From the NCBI RefSeq assembly GCF_900167085.1, contig NZ_FUXA01000004.1, forward strand, positions 189,895-253,894: 64,000 bases of DNA, written 5' to 3'. The position numbers were made by a program, and so were the translations under genes. Of this stretch, positions 45,724 through 53,769 are shown piece by piece (the first letter of the stretch is position 1; every line of letters starts with the position of its first letter). The notes below the pieces were generated by a model. It was not told where the DNA came from. It did no database searches and saw only the letters and a program-made list of their open reading frames with translations. Origin of the DNA: Eubacterium ruminantium (GTDB taxonomy: Bacteria; Bacillota; Clostridia; Lachnospirales; Lachnospiraceae).

Positions 45724-46695
45724 ATGAAGATATTTTCGGAAATATATGGTTGCTATTATAATATTATATATAGGCTTCTGTCTGACTACAGAAAGATCAG
45801 CGACAAGGATATTTCAGATATAATAAATGAAAAAGGCTTTGGCGAGTCGATGCTATTTCTGCTTCCAAAACTTAAAGATGATGAATGGAATCTTTTTGGT
45901 GAGGCGAGACCGGAATTTTCTATGCCGCTTACAGATTATCAGAAGGCATGGCTGAAGACTATTCTGATGGATAAGAGAATAGGGCTTTTTCTCACGGATG
46001 AAGAGAGAGATGGAATGCTTGAAAAACTGTCAGCTGTTGAGTCTTTATTTGAGCAGGATGATATATATGCGACAGACATTTTCTTGGATGGAGATGATTA
46101 TGAGAATGACACTTATAGGGAGACCTTCCGAAGTGTTGTTGATGCCATAAAGAATCATGAAGTTCTGGATATTGAATACAGTCAGGCTCCGGGAAAAAGA
46201 CTAAGACATTATTATATTCCTTGCAGGATTGAGTATTCCATCAAAAATGACTGCATAAGGGTTTACTGCATCGAGAAGAAAAAAACAGGAAAACTTCAGC
46301 TGATCAATCTTGGGAAGATTAAAGAAGTAAAGCATACAGGGCAATTTATTCCTGAAGACGAATGGCCGGATATTGATGAAATCATGGATAGGTCTTATCT
46401 GGATGAGCCGGTTACGGTACTTATAAAGCAGGAAAGAAATGCGCTGGAAAGATTTATGCTTCAGTTTGCCAACTACAAGAAGAATACTTCCCGCTATGTT
46501 GAAAAAAGAGATGATGGATTCGACGGTTCGGAGAATCCGATATATAAATGTGAAATATTATACAGTTCGGACAATGAAACAGAACTTCTTATAAATATTC
46601 TTTCATTTGGTCCGGTGGTTAAAGTTATCGGAAGCGAAAGATTTCTGAATCAGCTCCGGGAAAGACTTAAGATGCAAAAGTGTCGGTTTACTTAG
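45724..46695 (+). CDS. WYL-domain transcriptional regulator, second of a pair
   Basis: 323 residues. A helical N-terminal third lacks an obvious HTH; then a WYL-like domain (HEVLDIEYSQAPGKRLRHYY, CRIEYSIKNDCIRVYC) and a WCX-like end (SFGPVVKVIGSERFLNQLRE). It is shorter than its neighbour and probably acts with it as a hetero-oligomer. Its stop codon lies within the stem of a terminator, which separates the regulators from rtcB. Confidence 0.78.
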   Translation: MKIFSEIYGCYYNIIYRLLSDYRKISDKDISDIINEKGFGESMLFLLPKLKDDEWNLFGEARPEFSMPLTDYQKAWLKTILMDKRIGLFLTDEERDGMLEKLSAVESLFEQDDIYATDIFLDGDDYENDTYRETFRSVVDAIKNHEVLDIEYSQAPGKRLRHYYIPCRIEYSIKNDCIRVYCIEKKKTGKLQLINLGKIKEVKHTGQFIPEDEWPDIDEIMDRSYLDEPVTVLIKQERNALERFMLQFANYKKNTSRYVEKRDDGFDGSENPIYKCEILYSSDNETELLINILSFGPVVKVIGSERFLNQLRERLKMQKCRFT

Positions 46696-46713
46696 TGAAC
46701 CGACGCTTTTTTG
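46676..46713 (+). terminator. Rho-independent terminator overlapping the end of the second WYL gene
   Basis: GTCGGTT (46682-46688) pairs with AACCGAC (46698-46704), flanked by AAAAG and CTTTTTT. It includes the stop codon. After it, 46714-46974 is AT-rich with a long A-rich leader just before rtcB; I cannot place a convincing promoter there. Confidence 0.8.
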
Positions 46714-46974
46714 ATATCTCTATTTTTGTTCTCGTTTTCTTCCTCGTTTTTGCTCGTGTTTTACTATATCCATTTTTATCTTTTGCATATTTTTACCGTT
46801 CGCAACTTTTTTGAAATGAATAAAAATGTTGTTGATGATATCTTATGTACATCGAAGCGATACACAAGCAAACGTGAGGAAAAAATCAAATAAACAGATT
46901 AGTGAAAATAGCAGAAAAAAGCTGACAACAAAGAAAACGAAAACAAAAAATAAAAAAAGAAAGAAGGAATGGAT

Positions 46975-48201
46975 ATGTTCGTATTAAGTGATGCAAAACA
47001 TCCAATGAAGATTTGGACTAAAGATATAAATTGTATAGAGGATTCATGTGTTGAACAGATTAAAAATCTTGCAGACCTTCCATTTATTCACAAATGGGTA
47101 GCTTGTATGCCGGATGTGCATACCGGAAAGGGAATGCCTATAGGAGGAGTTATCGCAACAAAGGGTGTGATCATTCCAAACTCTGTCGGTGTTGATATCG
47201 GATGTGGAATGAACTTCATTGATACAGATATTGATGCTGCAGATATAAAGGAACTCAAGACAGGAAATGGTACAGGAGTTCAGGCGATTGTCGGAGGATT
47301 CATGAGAAATATTCCTGTTGGAACAGAAAGATATAAGAAGGCGCGTCCTTGTGCAAGTATCGATAAGGCAAAGGAGGAACTTGATAAATATCAGATGGAT
47401 GAGGAACTTATTCCACTGCTTGATGATGGATATTTTCAGGTGGGAACTCTTGGGGGCGGAAATCATTTCGTAGAGCTTCAGGAGGATGATAAAGGAAAAA
47501 TCTGTATCATGATCCATTCCGGAAGCCGTCATCTTGGTAAGAAAATCTGTGATTATTTCAACAAGCATGCAAAGAGACTGAATGAAATGTATTACAGTGA
47601 GGTTCCGGCTTCAACCGGACTTGCATTTCTCCCGGTTGATTCATCAGAAGGTCAGCGCTACATCGACTGGATGAATCTTGCTATGGACTACGCATTTGAA
47701 AATAGAGCACAAATGATGGACATTGCAAAAAATGTAGTTTCAGATGTTGTGAAGAAATATCTTGGAAGAGATGTTATTTTCGGTGAGGAGATTAACTGTC
47801 ATCATAACTATGCTGCCCTTGAGAATCATTTTGGAGAGAATGTTTGGGTACATAGAAAGGGTGCCAACAGAGCTCGTATCGGTGACAAGGCTGTCATACC
47901 GGGAGCTATGGGATCTTACAGCTACGTTGTTGAAGGGCTTGGAAATCTTGATAGTTTTACATCTTCATCACATGGAGCAGGCAGAGCTTATTCCAGAACA
48001 AAAGCGATGGAGAAGTTCTCTGTTGAAGAGGTTATAACAGATCTTAAAGCTCAAGGTGTTGTACTTGGCAAGTCCAGAAAAAGTGATGTGGCTGAGGAGT
48101 GCAGATTTGCATATAAGGACATCGATGAAGTTATGGAGCAGCAGAAAGATCTGGTGCGTCCGATCAGAAAGATGAAAACCATAGGTGTTCTTAAAGGATG
48201 A
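46975..48201 (+). CDS. rtcB: RtcB-family RNA-splicing ligase
   Basis: 408 residues from ATG 46975 (AAGGA 6-7 bases upstream; ATG 46969 is too close). Joins 2',3'-cyclic-phosphate or 3'-phosphate ends to 5'-OH ends using GTP and Mn2+. Metal and active-site motifs: MPDVHTGKGMPIGGVI, VGVDIGCGMNF, LGGGNHFVELQ, IHSGSRHLGKKI and SSSHGAGRAYSR, where His333 is the expected guanylylated nucleophile. No RtcA cyclase or archease gene is nearby. The WYL pair lies upstream, the tRNA-like RNA and slipin downstream. Confidence 0.95.
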   Translation: MFVLSDAKHPMKIWTKDINCIEDSCVEQIKNLADLPFIHKWVACMPDVHTGKGMPIGGVIATKGVIIPNSVGVDIGCGMNFIDTDIDAADIKELKTGNGTGVQAIVGGFMRNIPVGTERYKKARPCASIDKAKEELDKYQMDEELIPLLDDGYFQVGTLGGGNHFVELQEDDKGKICIMIHSGSRHLGKKICDYFNKHAKRLNEMYYSEVPASTGLAFLPVDSSEGQRYIDWMNLAMDYAFENRAQMMDIAKNVVSDVVKKYLGRDVIFGEEINCHHNYAALENHFGENVWVHRKGANRARIGDKAVIPGAMGSYSYVVEGLGNLDSFTSSSHGAGRAYSRTKAMEKFSVEEVITDLKAQGVVLGKSRKSDVAEECRFAYKDIDEVMEQQKDLVRPIRKMKTIGVLKG

Positions 48202-48304
48202 TCAAAGTAAGTGATGTATTGTATGAGAGTATCGTTTTTGTGCTTCAAAACGCACTATTCTTCTCCATGATGCCTGAAAAGGTATATCATACATGCTTAA
48301 CATA

Positions 48305-48355
48305 TTGGTTAGGTGAGTAAACTTAACCATTAACCAAGTGATTTTTGGTTTTTTT
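48305..48355 (+). terminator. Terminator/attenuator-like element between rtcB and the tRNA-like RNA
   Basis: AACCAA (48332-48337) pairs with TTGGTT (48345-48350) followed by seven T in total. The alternative partner TTGGTTA (48305-48311) pairs perfectly with TAACCAA (48331-48337), which would undo the terminator. So the element can be drawn as two exclusive hairpins. Confidence 0.55.
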
Positions 48356-48356
48356 A

Positions 48357-48420
48357 ATCTAGTGTTGAGGGTTCGAATCCCTCCGTACTCCGGTACGTAG
48401 CTTAAAGGTAGAGCATAGAT
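48357..48420 (+). ncRNA. Circularly permuted tRNA-like RNA module (Y-RNA-like)
   Basis: Folds in this order: ATCTA (48357-48361), 5-nt variable-loop equivalent GTGTT, T arm GAGGG-TTCGAAT-CCCTC (48367-48383), acceptor-like stem CGTAC-TCCG-GTACG (48384-48397) closed by a UNCG tetraloop, TA (positions 8-9 equivalent), D arm GCTT-AAAGGTA-GAGC (48400-48414), one linker A, and TAGAT (48416-48420), which pairs with the opening ATCTA as the anticodon stem. All five stems pair completely (one G-T). The RNA ends leave from the anticodon side, so it is a tRNA mimic with joined acceptor strands, as in the tRNA-like part of bacterial Y RNAs. The full transcript limits are not known. Confidence 0.85.
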
Positions 48421-48615
48421 ACAAATGAATTGTGCCGGTGGAAGATTCTACCAAACTATTTCTTCCGTATGGAAGTTATGGTGAGGACCTTTTTTCACCC
48501 CAGCAGTGCCAGGATACCGTTTCAAGTTATTACCCTGATGGGTGACAGGCATCGGATAATAATTTGATACTGAATGAAACTCCGGGCGCAAAGAGGAGAA
48601 TCTTTCCGCGGGTAC
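48421..48615 (+). ncRNA. Structured RNA continuing from the tRNA-like module into the slipin leader
   Basis: Several stems can be drawn: GGAAGA/TCTTCC competing with CTTCC-GTAT-GGAAG (48440-48475), GGTGA/TCACC (48480-48499), a long stem TCAAGTTATTA (48522-48532) with TAATAATTTGA (48557-48567; one G-T), and GCG-c-AAAGA with TCTTT-c-CGC (about 48586-48609). No ORF is present. It may be the body of the same non-coding RNA, or a 5' leader controlling slipin. Confidence 0.55.
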
Positions 48616-48686
48616 ATTTAAAAAAGTTAATTATTTAATTCACATATTATTTTGGATAGATTTTTGAGAAAAGAAGGTGAAAAGAA

Positions 48687-49775
48687 ATGAAGTATTTAAT
48701 AAGAGATGATGAAATGGGTTTTCTTATAAAGAATGGTAAGTTTGAAAGATTACTTACACCGGGAAAATATTCATTTTTCACAAAGAGAGGTTACGAAGTT
48801 CAGGTTGTAAATGCAACAGGCGAAGTAAAGAGTAATATACCATTTGAAATTTTGGAAAAGGATGAAACCTTCAAAAAGTCTGTGGTTAGATATGATATAG
48901 ACAAGAATCAGATTGGTTTTGTTTATGTAAATGGAAACCTGATAGGCGTAACAAATAAGGGCACATATGTATACTGGAATTTATTCGAAAAGATTGAAAT
49001 GAAGGTATTTACAATGGATGGATACAGAATTCCGGATGAGATAACAAAGGATATGATCCAGTTTATTCCGGCAAAGTATTACACAAAGGTTGTTGTATAT
49101 CAGGGCCAGATAGGTCACGTATATGTCAACAAGGTATTAAGCGAAAAGCTTGAAAGCGGTCTGTATTATTACTGGAATGTAGTAAGAGAGATAACAGCTG
49201 ATACTGTTGATATGAGATGGAGAGAACTGAATGTTGCAGGTCAGGAAATCCTAACAAGAGATAAAGTTGGAATAAGACTAAATATGGTGGTTAACTTTAG
49301 GATTACAGATGCTGAAAAGTATTTATCCGACAGAACCAACATGGAGGAACAGCTTTATTCGTTCGTTCAGATGGTATCAAGAGAGATGATAGGAAACTAT
49401 AAGCTCGATGAGATACTTGAGAGGAGAGACGAAATAGGCGAGTTGATGAACAAGAGACTTATTGAAGCGGAAAATGATTTCTGTGTTGAGCTCAAGAATT
49501 TTGGTATCAAGGATATCATTCTTCCGGGCGAAATAAGAGAGATCATGAATACAGTGCTTGTAGCCGAAAAGAAGGCACAGGCAAATGTTATAGAAAGAAG
49601 AGAAGAGGTTGCGTCGACAAGATCTCTGATGAATACAGCGAAGCTTATGGACGAGAACAAAACATTATTTCAACTTAAGAAGCTGGAATATCTGGAGAGA
49701 ATCTGCAACCGTGTCGGTGAAATATCCGTATCGGGTAAGGGGGACTTGATAGAACAGCTCAGTCAGTTGATATAG
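48687..49775 (+). CDS. Slipin-type SPFH/band-7 protein
   Basis: 362 residues, AAGGTGA before the ATG. The first 150 residues hold three related beta-rich segments (EMGFLIKNGKFERLLTPGKY, QIGFVYVNGNLIGVTNKGTY, QIGHVYVNKVLSEKLESGLY). The band-7 domain follows (GQEILTRDKVGIRLNMVVNF, YSFVQMVSREMIG, FGIKDIILPGEIREIMN) and then a coiled segment. No membrane helix is seen, so membrane contact would be peripheral. Slipins form ring or scaffold assemblies; the position after rtcB and the tRNA-like RNA suggests it holds an RNA-repair complex, which is inference. Confidence 0.85.
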   Translation: MKYLIRDDEMGFLIKNGKFERLLTPGKYSFFTKRGYEVQVVNATGEVKSNIPFEILEKDETFKKSVVRYDIDKNQIGFVYVNGNLIGVTNKGTYVYWNLFEKIEMKVFTMDGYRIPDEITKDMIQFIPAKYYTKVVVYQGQIGHVYVNKVLSEKLESGLYYYWNVVREITADTVDMRWRELNVAGQEILTRDKVGIRLNMVVNFRITDAEKYLSDRTNMEEQLYSFVQMVSREMIGNYKLDEILERRDEIGELMNKRLIEAENDFCVELKNFGIKDIILPGEIREIMNTVLVAEKKAQANVIERREEVASTRSLMNTAKLMDENKTLFQLKKLEYLERICNRVGEISVSGKGDLIEQLSQLI

Positions 49776-49809
49776 ATGTATGAGAAAAAAGTATAAGATA
49801 AAAGTATAA

Positions 49810-49846
49810 GGAGCTTCGGTTCTGTTAGGACTGAAGCTCCTTTTTC
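49810..49846. terminator. Terminator shared by slipin and the divergent-region repressor gene
   Basis: GGAGCTTCGGTTC (49810-49822) pairs with GGACTGAAGCTCC (49828-49840), then five T. The repressor gene on the - strand ends inside it. Confidence 0.85.
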
Positions 49847-50202
49847 TTAATGTATGCCTTGATAGCATCAAATGTTTTATCGCTGATATAATGCTCGATG
49901 CGGCATGCATCGTCTGCAGCGGTTTGTTCGTCTACACCGATCTTAATGAAAAGATCTGTAAGAAGAGTGTGGCGTTCATATATACGTATTGCGTGATTTC
50001 TACCTTTTTCTGTCAGGATGATATGTCCATCGGAATCTTTTTCAATGAAACCGTCATCCTTAAGAAGTCCCAATCCTCTTGTAACAGAAGGTTTGGAAAA
50101 ACCCATATGATTAGCGATATCGATGCTTCGAACCGCGTTTTTCTCAAGTGAAAGAACATATATAGTTTCCAAATACATTTCTCCGGATTCCTGTAAATGC
50201 AT
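49825..50202 (-). CDS. DtxR/MntR-family metal-dependent repressor
   Basis: 125 residues from ATG 50202, six bases after AGAGGTGAG; a longer reading to 50265 has no box. The winged helix reads SGEMYLETIYVLSLEKNAVR, IANHMGFSKPSVTRGLGLLK; the dimerisation/metal part contains HTLLTDLFIKIGVDEQTAADDACRIEH. It is the short form without an SH3-like domain, as in MntR. It diverges from feoA-feoA-feoB, whose promoter carries four matching palindromes, so iron or manganese repression of feo is the likely role. Confidence 0.9.
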   Translation of the reverse strand: MHLQESGEMYLETIYVLSLEKNAVRSIDIANHMGFSKPSVTRGLGLLKDDGFIEKDSDGHIILTEKGRNHAIRIYERHTLLTDLFIKIGVDEQTAADDACRIEHYISDKTFDAIKAYIKKKELQS

Positions 50203-50289
50203 AATGCTCACCTCTTTTACTGATCTTCCTATCAGTAGCTTATCATAGTACATAGTGTGCTTCAATACTTTATTTGAGACCGGTAGGCA

Positions 50290-50340
50290 CGGACCATATA
50301 GTAGATCTCAGCCATGTAGTCGCGGACCATATAGTAGATC
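50290..50340. repeat. Two 18-bp direct repeats upstream of feo
   Basis: CGGACCATATAGTAGATC occurs at 50290-50307 and 50323-50340, 33 bp apart. It lies between the repressor start and the feo operators; function unknown. Confidence 0.85.
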
Positions 50341-50443
50341 CCGGTTTCTGTGATCGTGCACTACACAGAAGTATTCGATATAGTATTTAAACAGTGCAAA
50401 CTCATTAGGATATATTTATATAAAAAATAATATAAAAAACTTC

Positions 50444-50567
50444 TTGACAGGTTAGCAAAAGCTAACTATTATTTACATGATAGGTTAGCACGAGCTAACT
50501 TTTATTTAAAACCTTATGTTAGCATTTGCTAACTTATATTTTTAAATTACAGTTAGCATCCGCTAAT
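50444..50567 (+). promoter_or_regulatory. feo promoter with four phased palindromic operators
   Basis: TTGACA (50444-50449), 17 bp, TATTAT (50467-50472). Palindromes of form GTTAGCNNNNGCTAAC are at 50451-50466, 50484-50499, 50518-50533 and 50552-50567 (the last ends CTAAT). Starts are 33-34 bp apart, about three helical turns. The first exactly fills the spacer between -35 and -10. This is a DtxR/MntR-type operator array. Confidence 0.9.
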
Positions 50568-50592
50568 CATAATAAGAAGTGGGAGGAATGAG

Positions 50593-50805
50593 ATGATGCC
50601 TCTGGTTTATGCGGAGCCGGGAGTGCCTCAGATCATCAGAAAGATCGGAGGAAGTCCTGAATTAAAGAAACACCTTAATGATCTGGGCTTTAATGTCGGA
50701 GGTCAGGTTAGCATCGTAAGTTCACTTGGAGAAAACCTGATAGTAAAGGTCAAGGAAAGTAGAGTGGCCGTTAGTGATGAACTGGCGAGAAAGATTTATG
50801 TATAG
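50593..50805 (+). CDS. feoA: FeoA-family protein, first copy
   Basis: 70 residues with the SH3-like FeoA fold (GSPELKKHLNDLGFNVGGQV, LGENLIVKVKESRVAVSDEL). GGGAGG precedes ATG 50593. FeoA acts with the G protein part of FeoB in ferrous iron uptake. A second, distinct FeoA follows after 12 bases, an arrangement common in Clostridia. Confidence 0.9.
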   Translation: MMPLVYAEPGVPQIIRKIGGSPELKKHLNDLGFNVGGQVSIVSSLGENLIVKVKESRVAVSDELARKIYV

Positions 50806-50817
50806 GAGGAAAGCCGG

Positions 50818-51045
50818 ATGAAGACATTAAAAGAAGTTAAGGTAGGAGAGACAGTTACAGTGGTGAAATTACATGGTGAAGGCGCAGTTAAGCGTAGAAT
50901 CATGGATATGGGGATTACTAAAAATACAGATATTTATGTGCGTAAGGTTGCACCGCTTGGTGACCCTGTCGAAGTGACAGTAAGAAATTATGAATTATCA
51001 CTTCGTAAAGCGGATGCCGAGATGATCGAAGTTAAGGAGGCATAA
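50818..51045 (+). CDS. feoA: FeoA-family protein, second copy
   Basis: 75 residues: LKEVKVGETVTVVKLHGEGA, KRRIMDMGITKNTDIYVRKV, APLGDPVEVTVRNYELSLRK. It differs clearly from the first copy, so this is an old duplication. AGGAGG precedes it. Its stop lies three bases before feoB. Confidence 0.93.
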   Translation: MKTLKEVKVGETVTVVKLHGEGAVKRRIMDMGITKNTDIYVRKVAPLGDPVEVTVRNYELSLRKADAEMIEVKEA

Positions 51046-51048
51046 AAA

Positions 51049-53454
51049 ATGAGTATACGTATTGCACTTGCGGGTAATCCTAACTGCGGAAAAACCACGC
51101 TTTTTAACGCTCTTACAGGATCAAATCAGTTCGTTGGTAACTGGCCGGGAGTTACAGTTGAGAAAAAAGAAGGAAAATTAAAGAAACACAGCGATGTAAC
51201 AATCACTGATTTACCTGGTATTTATTCGCTGTCGCCATATACTTTGGAAGAAGTTGTGGCAAGAAATTATCTTATAAATGAACGTCCTGATGCAATTTTA
51301 AATATTGTTGACGGAACAAATCTTGAGAGAAACCTTTATCTTACAACCCAGGTTACAGAACTTGGAATACCGGTTGTAGTTGCGGTAAATATGATGGATA
51401 TCGTTAAGAAGAACGGTGACCAGATCAATATTTCCGAATTATCACGTCGTTTGGGATGTAAGGTAGTTGATATATCAGCTTTAAAGGGTGACGGAATCAC
51501 AGAAGCTGCTGAAGAAGCTATAAAAGCTGCAAAGAATGGAAAGACTATTCCTCAGCATACATTTTCAGGACCTGTTGAACATGCGATAGCTCATATCGAA
51601 GAGGCTATTTTACATGATATGCCTGAAGAGCAGCAGAGATGGTATGCAATTAAGATCTTTGAGAGAGATGATAAGGTTCTTGAAAAGTTAAATATTCCTG
51701 CAGACAAAATGACTCATATTGAAAATGACATTAAAGCTGCAGAGAAAGAACTTGATGATGACTCAGAAAGTATCATCACAAATGAAAGATATATTTATAT
51801 CGCTGAAGTTATAAAGTCATGTTATAAGAAGAAAAATGTCGGATCCAAGTCAACATCCGATAAGATAGATAAGATCGTAACAAACCGCTTCCTCGGTCTT
51901 CCGATATTTGCGCTTGTAATGTTCCTTGTGTACTGGATTGCAATGGTTGCAGTGGGAACACCGGCTACAGATTGGGTAAATGATAACCTCTTCGGAGATG
52001 GTTTCCACCTCTTCGGTAAGGATGGCGGTTACGAAGAAATTGCTGAACGTTACGGCGAAGCATCAGCTATTGTTGATGGATATGATGCATATGTAGAAGA
52101 AAATGGAGTTGCTCCTGAAGGTGACTTTATCTACACCATAGAAGATGAAGAGACACTTGAAGTCAGCGAAATAACAGCAACCAAGGAAGAATATGCAGAA
52201 GCTGTTAAAACTCTTGAAGAGATAGGTGAGGAACCGGATCCTGCTGATTACGGAACATGGGTTCCAAGTATACCTGCTCTTGTTGAAAAAGGTCTTGATT
52301 CTGCGCATGCTGCAGGATGGCTGAAGGGACTTATTCTCGATGGTATAGTTGCAGGTGTTGGTGCGGTACTTGGTTTCGTTCCTCAGATGCTTGTACTTTT
52401 CCTTCTTCTTGCTTTCCTGGAAGCTTGCGGATATATGTCAAGAATAGCATTTATCCTTGATAGAATATTCAGAAAGTTCGGCTTATCAGGAAAATCATTT
52501 ATACCTATGCTTGTTGGTGTAGGATGCGGTGTTCCGGGAATCATGGCAAGCCGTACTATTGAAAATGAACGTGACAGACGAATGACTATAATGACAACAA
52601 CATTCATACCTTGCGGTGCAAAGCTTCCATTCATTGCAATGATCGCCGGTGCACTCTTTAGCGGTTCTGCGTGGGTATCAACATCTGCATACTTTATCGG
52701 TATGGCTGCTATAGTCATTTCAGGTATCATGCTTAAGAAGACAAAAATGTTTGCAGGTGATCCGGCTCCATTCGTTATGGAACTTCCGGCTTACCATATG
52801 CCAACACTCGGAAATGTACTTAGATCGATGTGGGAAAGAGGATGGTCTTTCATTAAGAAGGCAGGAACCATCATCCTTCTTTCAACAATTGTTGTATGGT
52901 TCACATCAAGATTCGGATTTGTTGAAGGCTCCTTCCGTATGCTTGAAGAGGAGGAACTAAAATTCTCTATTCTTGCCAAAATCGGAAATGCTATCGCTTG
53001 GGTATTTGCTCCTCTTGGATGGGGCAATTGGCAGGCAACAGTTGCTTCTTTCACAGGACTTGTTGCAAAGGAAAATATTGTAGGAACAATGGGTATTCTT
53101 TACGGTGGCGGAGATCTGACAACATGGCAGGCTCTTGCTGCAGCATTTACAGGAGTTACAGGATTCTCATTCCTTGTATTTAACCTTTTATGTGCACCTT
53201 GCTTTGCAGCAATCGGAGCTATAAAGAGAGAAATGAATAATGCAAAATGGACATGGTTTGCTATTCTTTACCAGTGCGGATTTGCTTATGCAGTTGCTCT
53301 TATGATCACACAGTTTGGAAATGCATTTACAGGTAAAGCTGATGCAATTGGACTTGCATTTGCGGTTGCAGTACTCGGAGCAATCATTTATATGCTGTTC
53401 ATAAAGGGATATAAGGAAGCAAATAAGCTGGAAAAGGTTGGCGCTTTCAGATAA
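51049..53454 (+). CDS. feoB: Ferrous iron transport protein B
   Basis: 801 residues. N-terminal G domain: G1 GNPNCGKTT (residues 9-17), NWPGVTVEKKEG, DLPGIYSLSPYTLEE and NMMD. A helical domain follows, then two Gate motifs within about ten membrane helices (residues 280-790), with VGCGVPGIMASRTI and PCFAAIGAIKREM. A long loop after the first membrane helix (about 320-405) is acidic and longer than in E. coli FeoB. It imports Fe2+ across the membrane. AAGGAGG precedes the start. Confidence 0.97.
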   Translation: MSIRIALAGNPNCGKTTLFNALTGSNQFVGNWPGVTVEKKEGKLKKHSDVTITDLPGIYSLSPYTLEEVVARNYLINERPDAILNIVDGTNLERNLYLTTQVTELGIPVVVAVNMMDIVKKNGDQINISELSRRLGCKVVDISALKGDGITEAAEEAIKAAKNGKTIPQHTFSGPVEHAIAHIEEAILHDMPEEQQRWYAIKIFERDDKVLEKLNIPADKMTHIENDIKAAEKELDDDSESIITNERYIYIAEVIKSCYKKKNVGSKSTSDKIDKIVTNRFLGLPIFALVMFLVYWIAMVAVGTPATDWVNDNLFGDGFHLFGKDGGYEEIAERYGEASAIVDGYDAYVEENGVAPEGDFIYTIEDEETLEVSEITATKEEYAEAVKTLEEIGEEPDPADYGTWVPSIPALVEKGLDSAHAAGWLKGLILDGIVAGVGAVLGFVPQMLVLFLLLAFLEACGYMSRIAFILDRIFRKFGLSGKSFIPMLVGVGCGVPGIMASRTIENERDRRMTIMTTTFIPCGAKLPFIAMIAGALFSGSAWVSTSAYFIGMAAIVISGIMLKKTKMFAGDPAPFVMELPAYHMPTLGNVLRSMWERGWSFIKKAGTIILLSTIVVWFTSRFGFVEGSFRMLEEEELKFSILAKIGNAIAWVFAPLGWGNWQATVASFTGLVAKENIVGTMGILYGGGDLTTWQALAAAFTGVTGFSFLVFNLLCAPCFAAIGAIKREMNNAKWTWFAILYQCGFAYAVALMITQFGNAFTGKADAIGLAFAVAVLGAIIYMLFIKGYKEANKLEKVGAFR

Positions 53455-53467
53455 AGAGGTAATTAAA

Positions 53468-53680
53468 ATGGTTGGATGGATAACAGATAATCTTGGAACA
53501 TTGTTGATATCGATGCTGCTTATACTTATGGTTGTGGGAATAATCATTTCGATGATTAATGATAAGAAGCAGGGCAAATCAAGCTGCGGCGGTAACTGCG
53601 CTAATTGCAGGTTATGTACGGCCTGCAAAACTGTGAATAAAAACGGTAAAGGTATCAGGAAGAATTCCGGACATATCTAA
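53468..53680 (+). CDS. FeoB-associated Cys-rich membrane protein
   Basis: 70 residues from ATG 53468 after AGAGG. One membrane helix (residues 8-29) is followed by a short tail with CGGNCANCRLCTAC. This small family regularly follows feoB in Firmicutes. A role in iron delivery or insertion is presumed from context. Confidence 0.88.
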   Translation: MVGWITDNLGTLLISMLLILMVVGIIISMINDKKQGKSSCGGNCANCRLCTACKTVNKNGKGIRKNSGHI

Positions 53681-53730
53681 GATTCCATCCGGGTTCTTAT
53701 GAATATAATATTGTAGCAAAATAGGGCTAT

Positions 53731-53769
53731 AGCGGCTGTATGATTTAATTGATCTGCAGCCGCTTTTTT
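53731..53769 (+). terminator. Terminator of the feo operon
   Basis: AGCGGCTG (53731-53738) pairs with CAGCCGCT (53757-53764), followed by T5. Confidence 0.88.

Noticed and set aside
48367-48383. Ordinary tRNA gene suggested by GGTTCGAATCC
   Set aside because: No acceptor stem or anticodon arm can be formed in normal order; the D arm lies downstream of the T arm, so it is a permuted mimic and not a tRNA gene.
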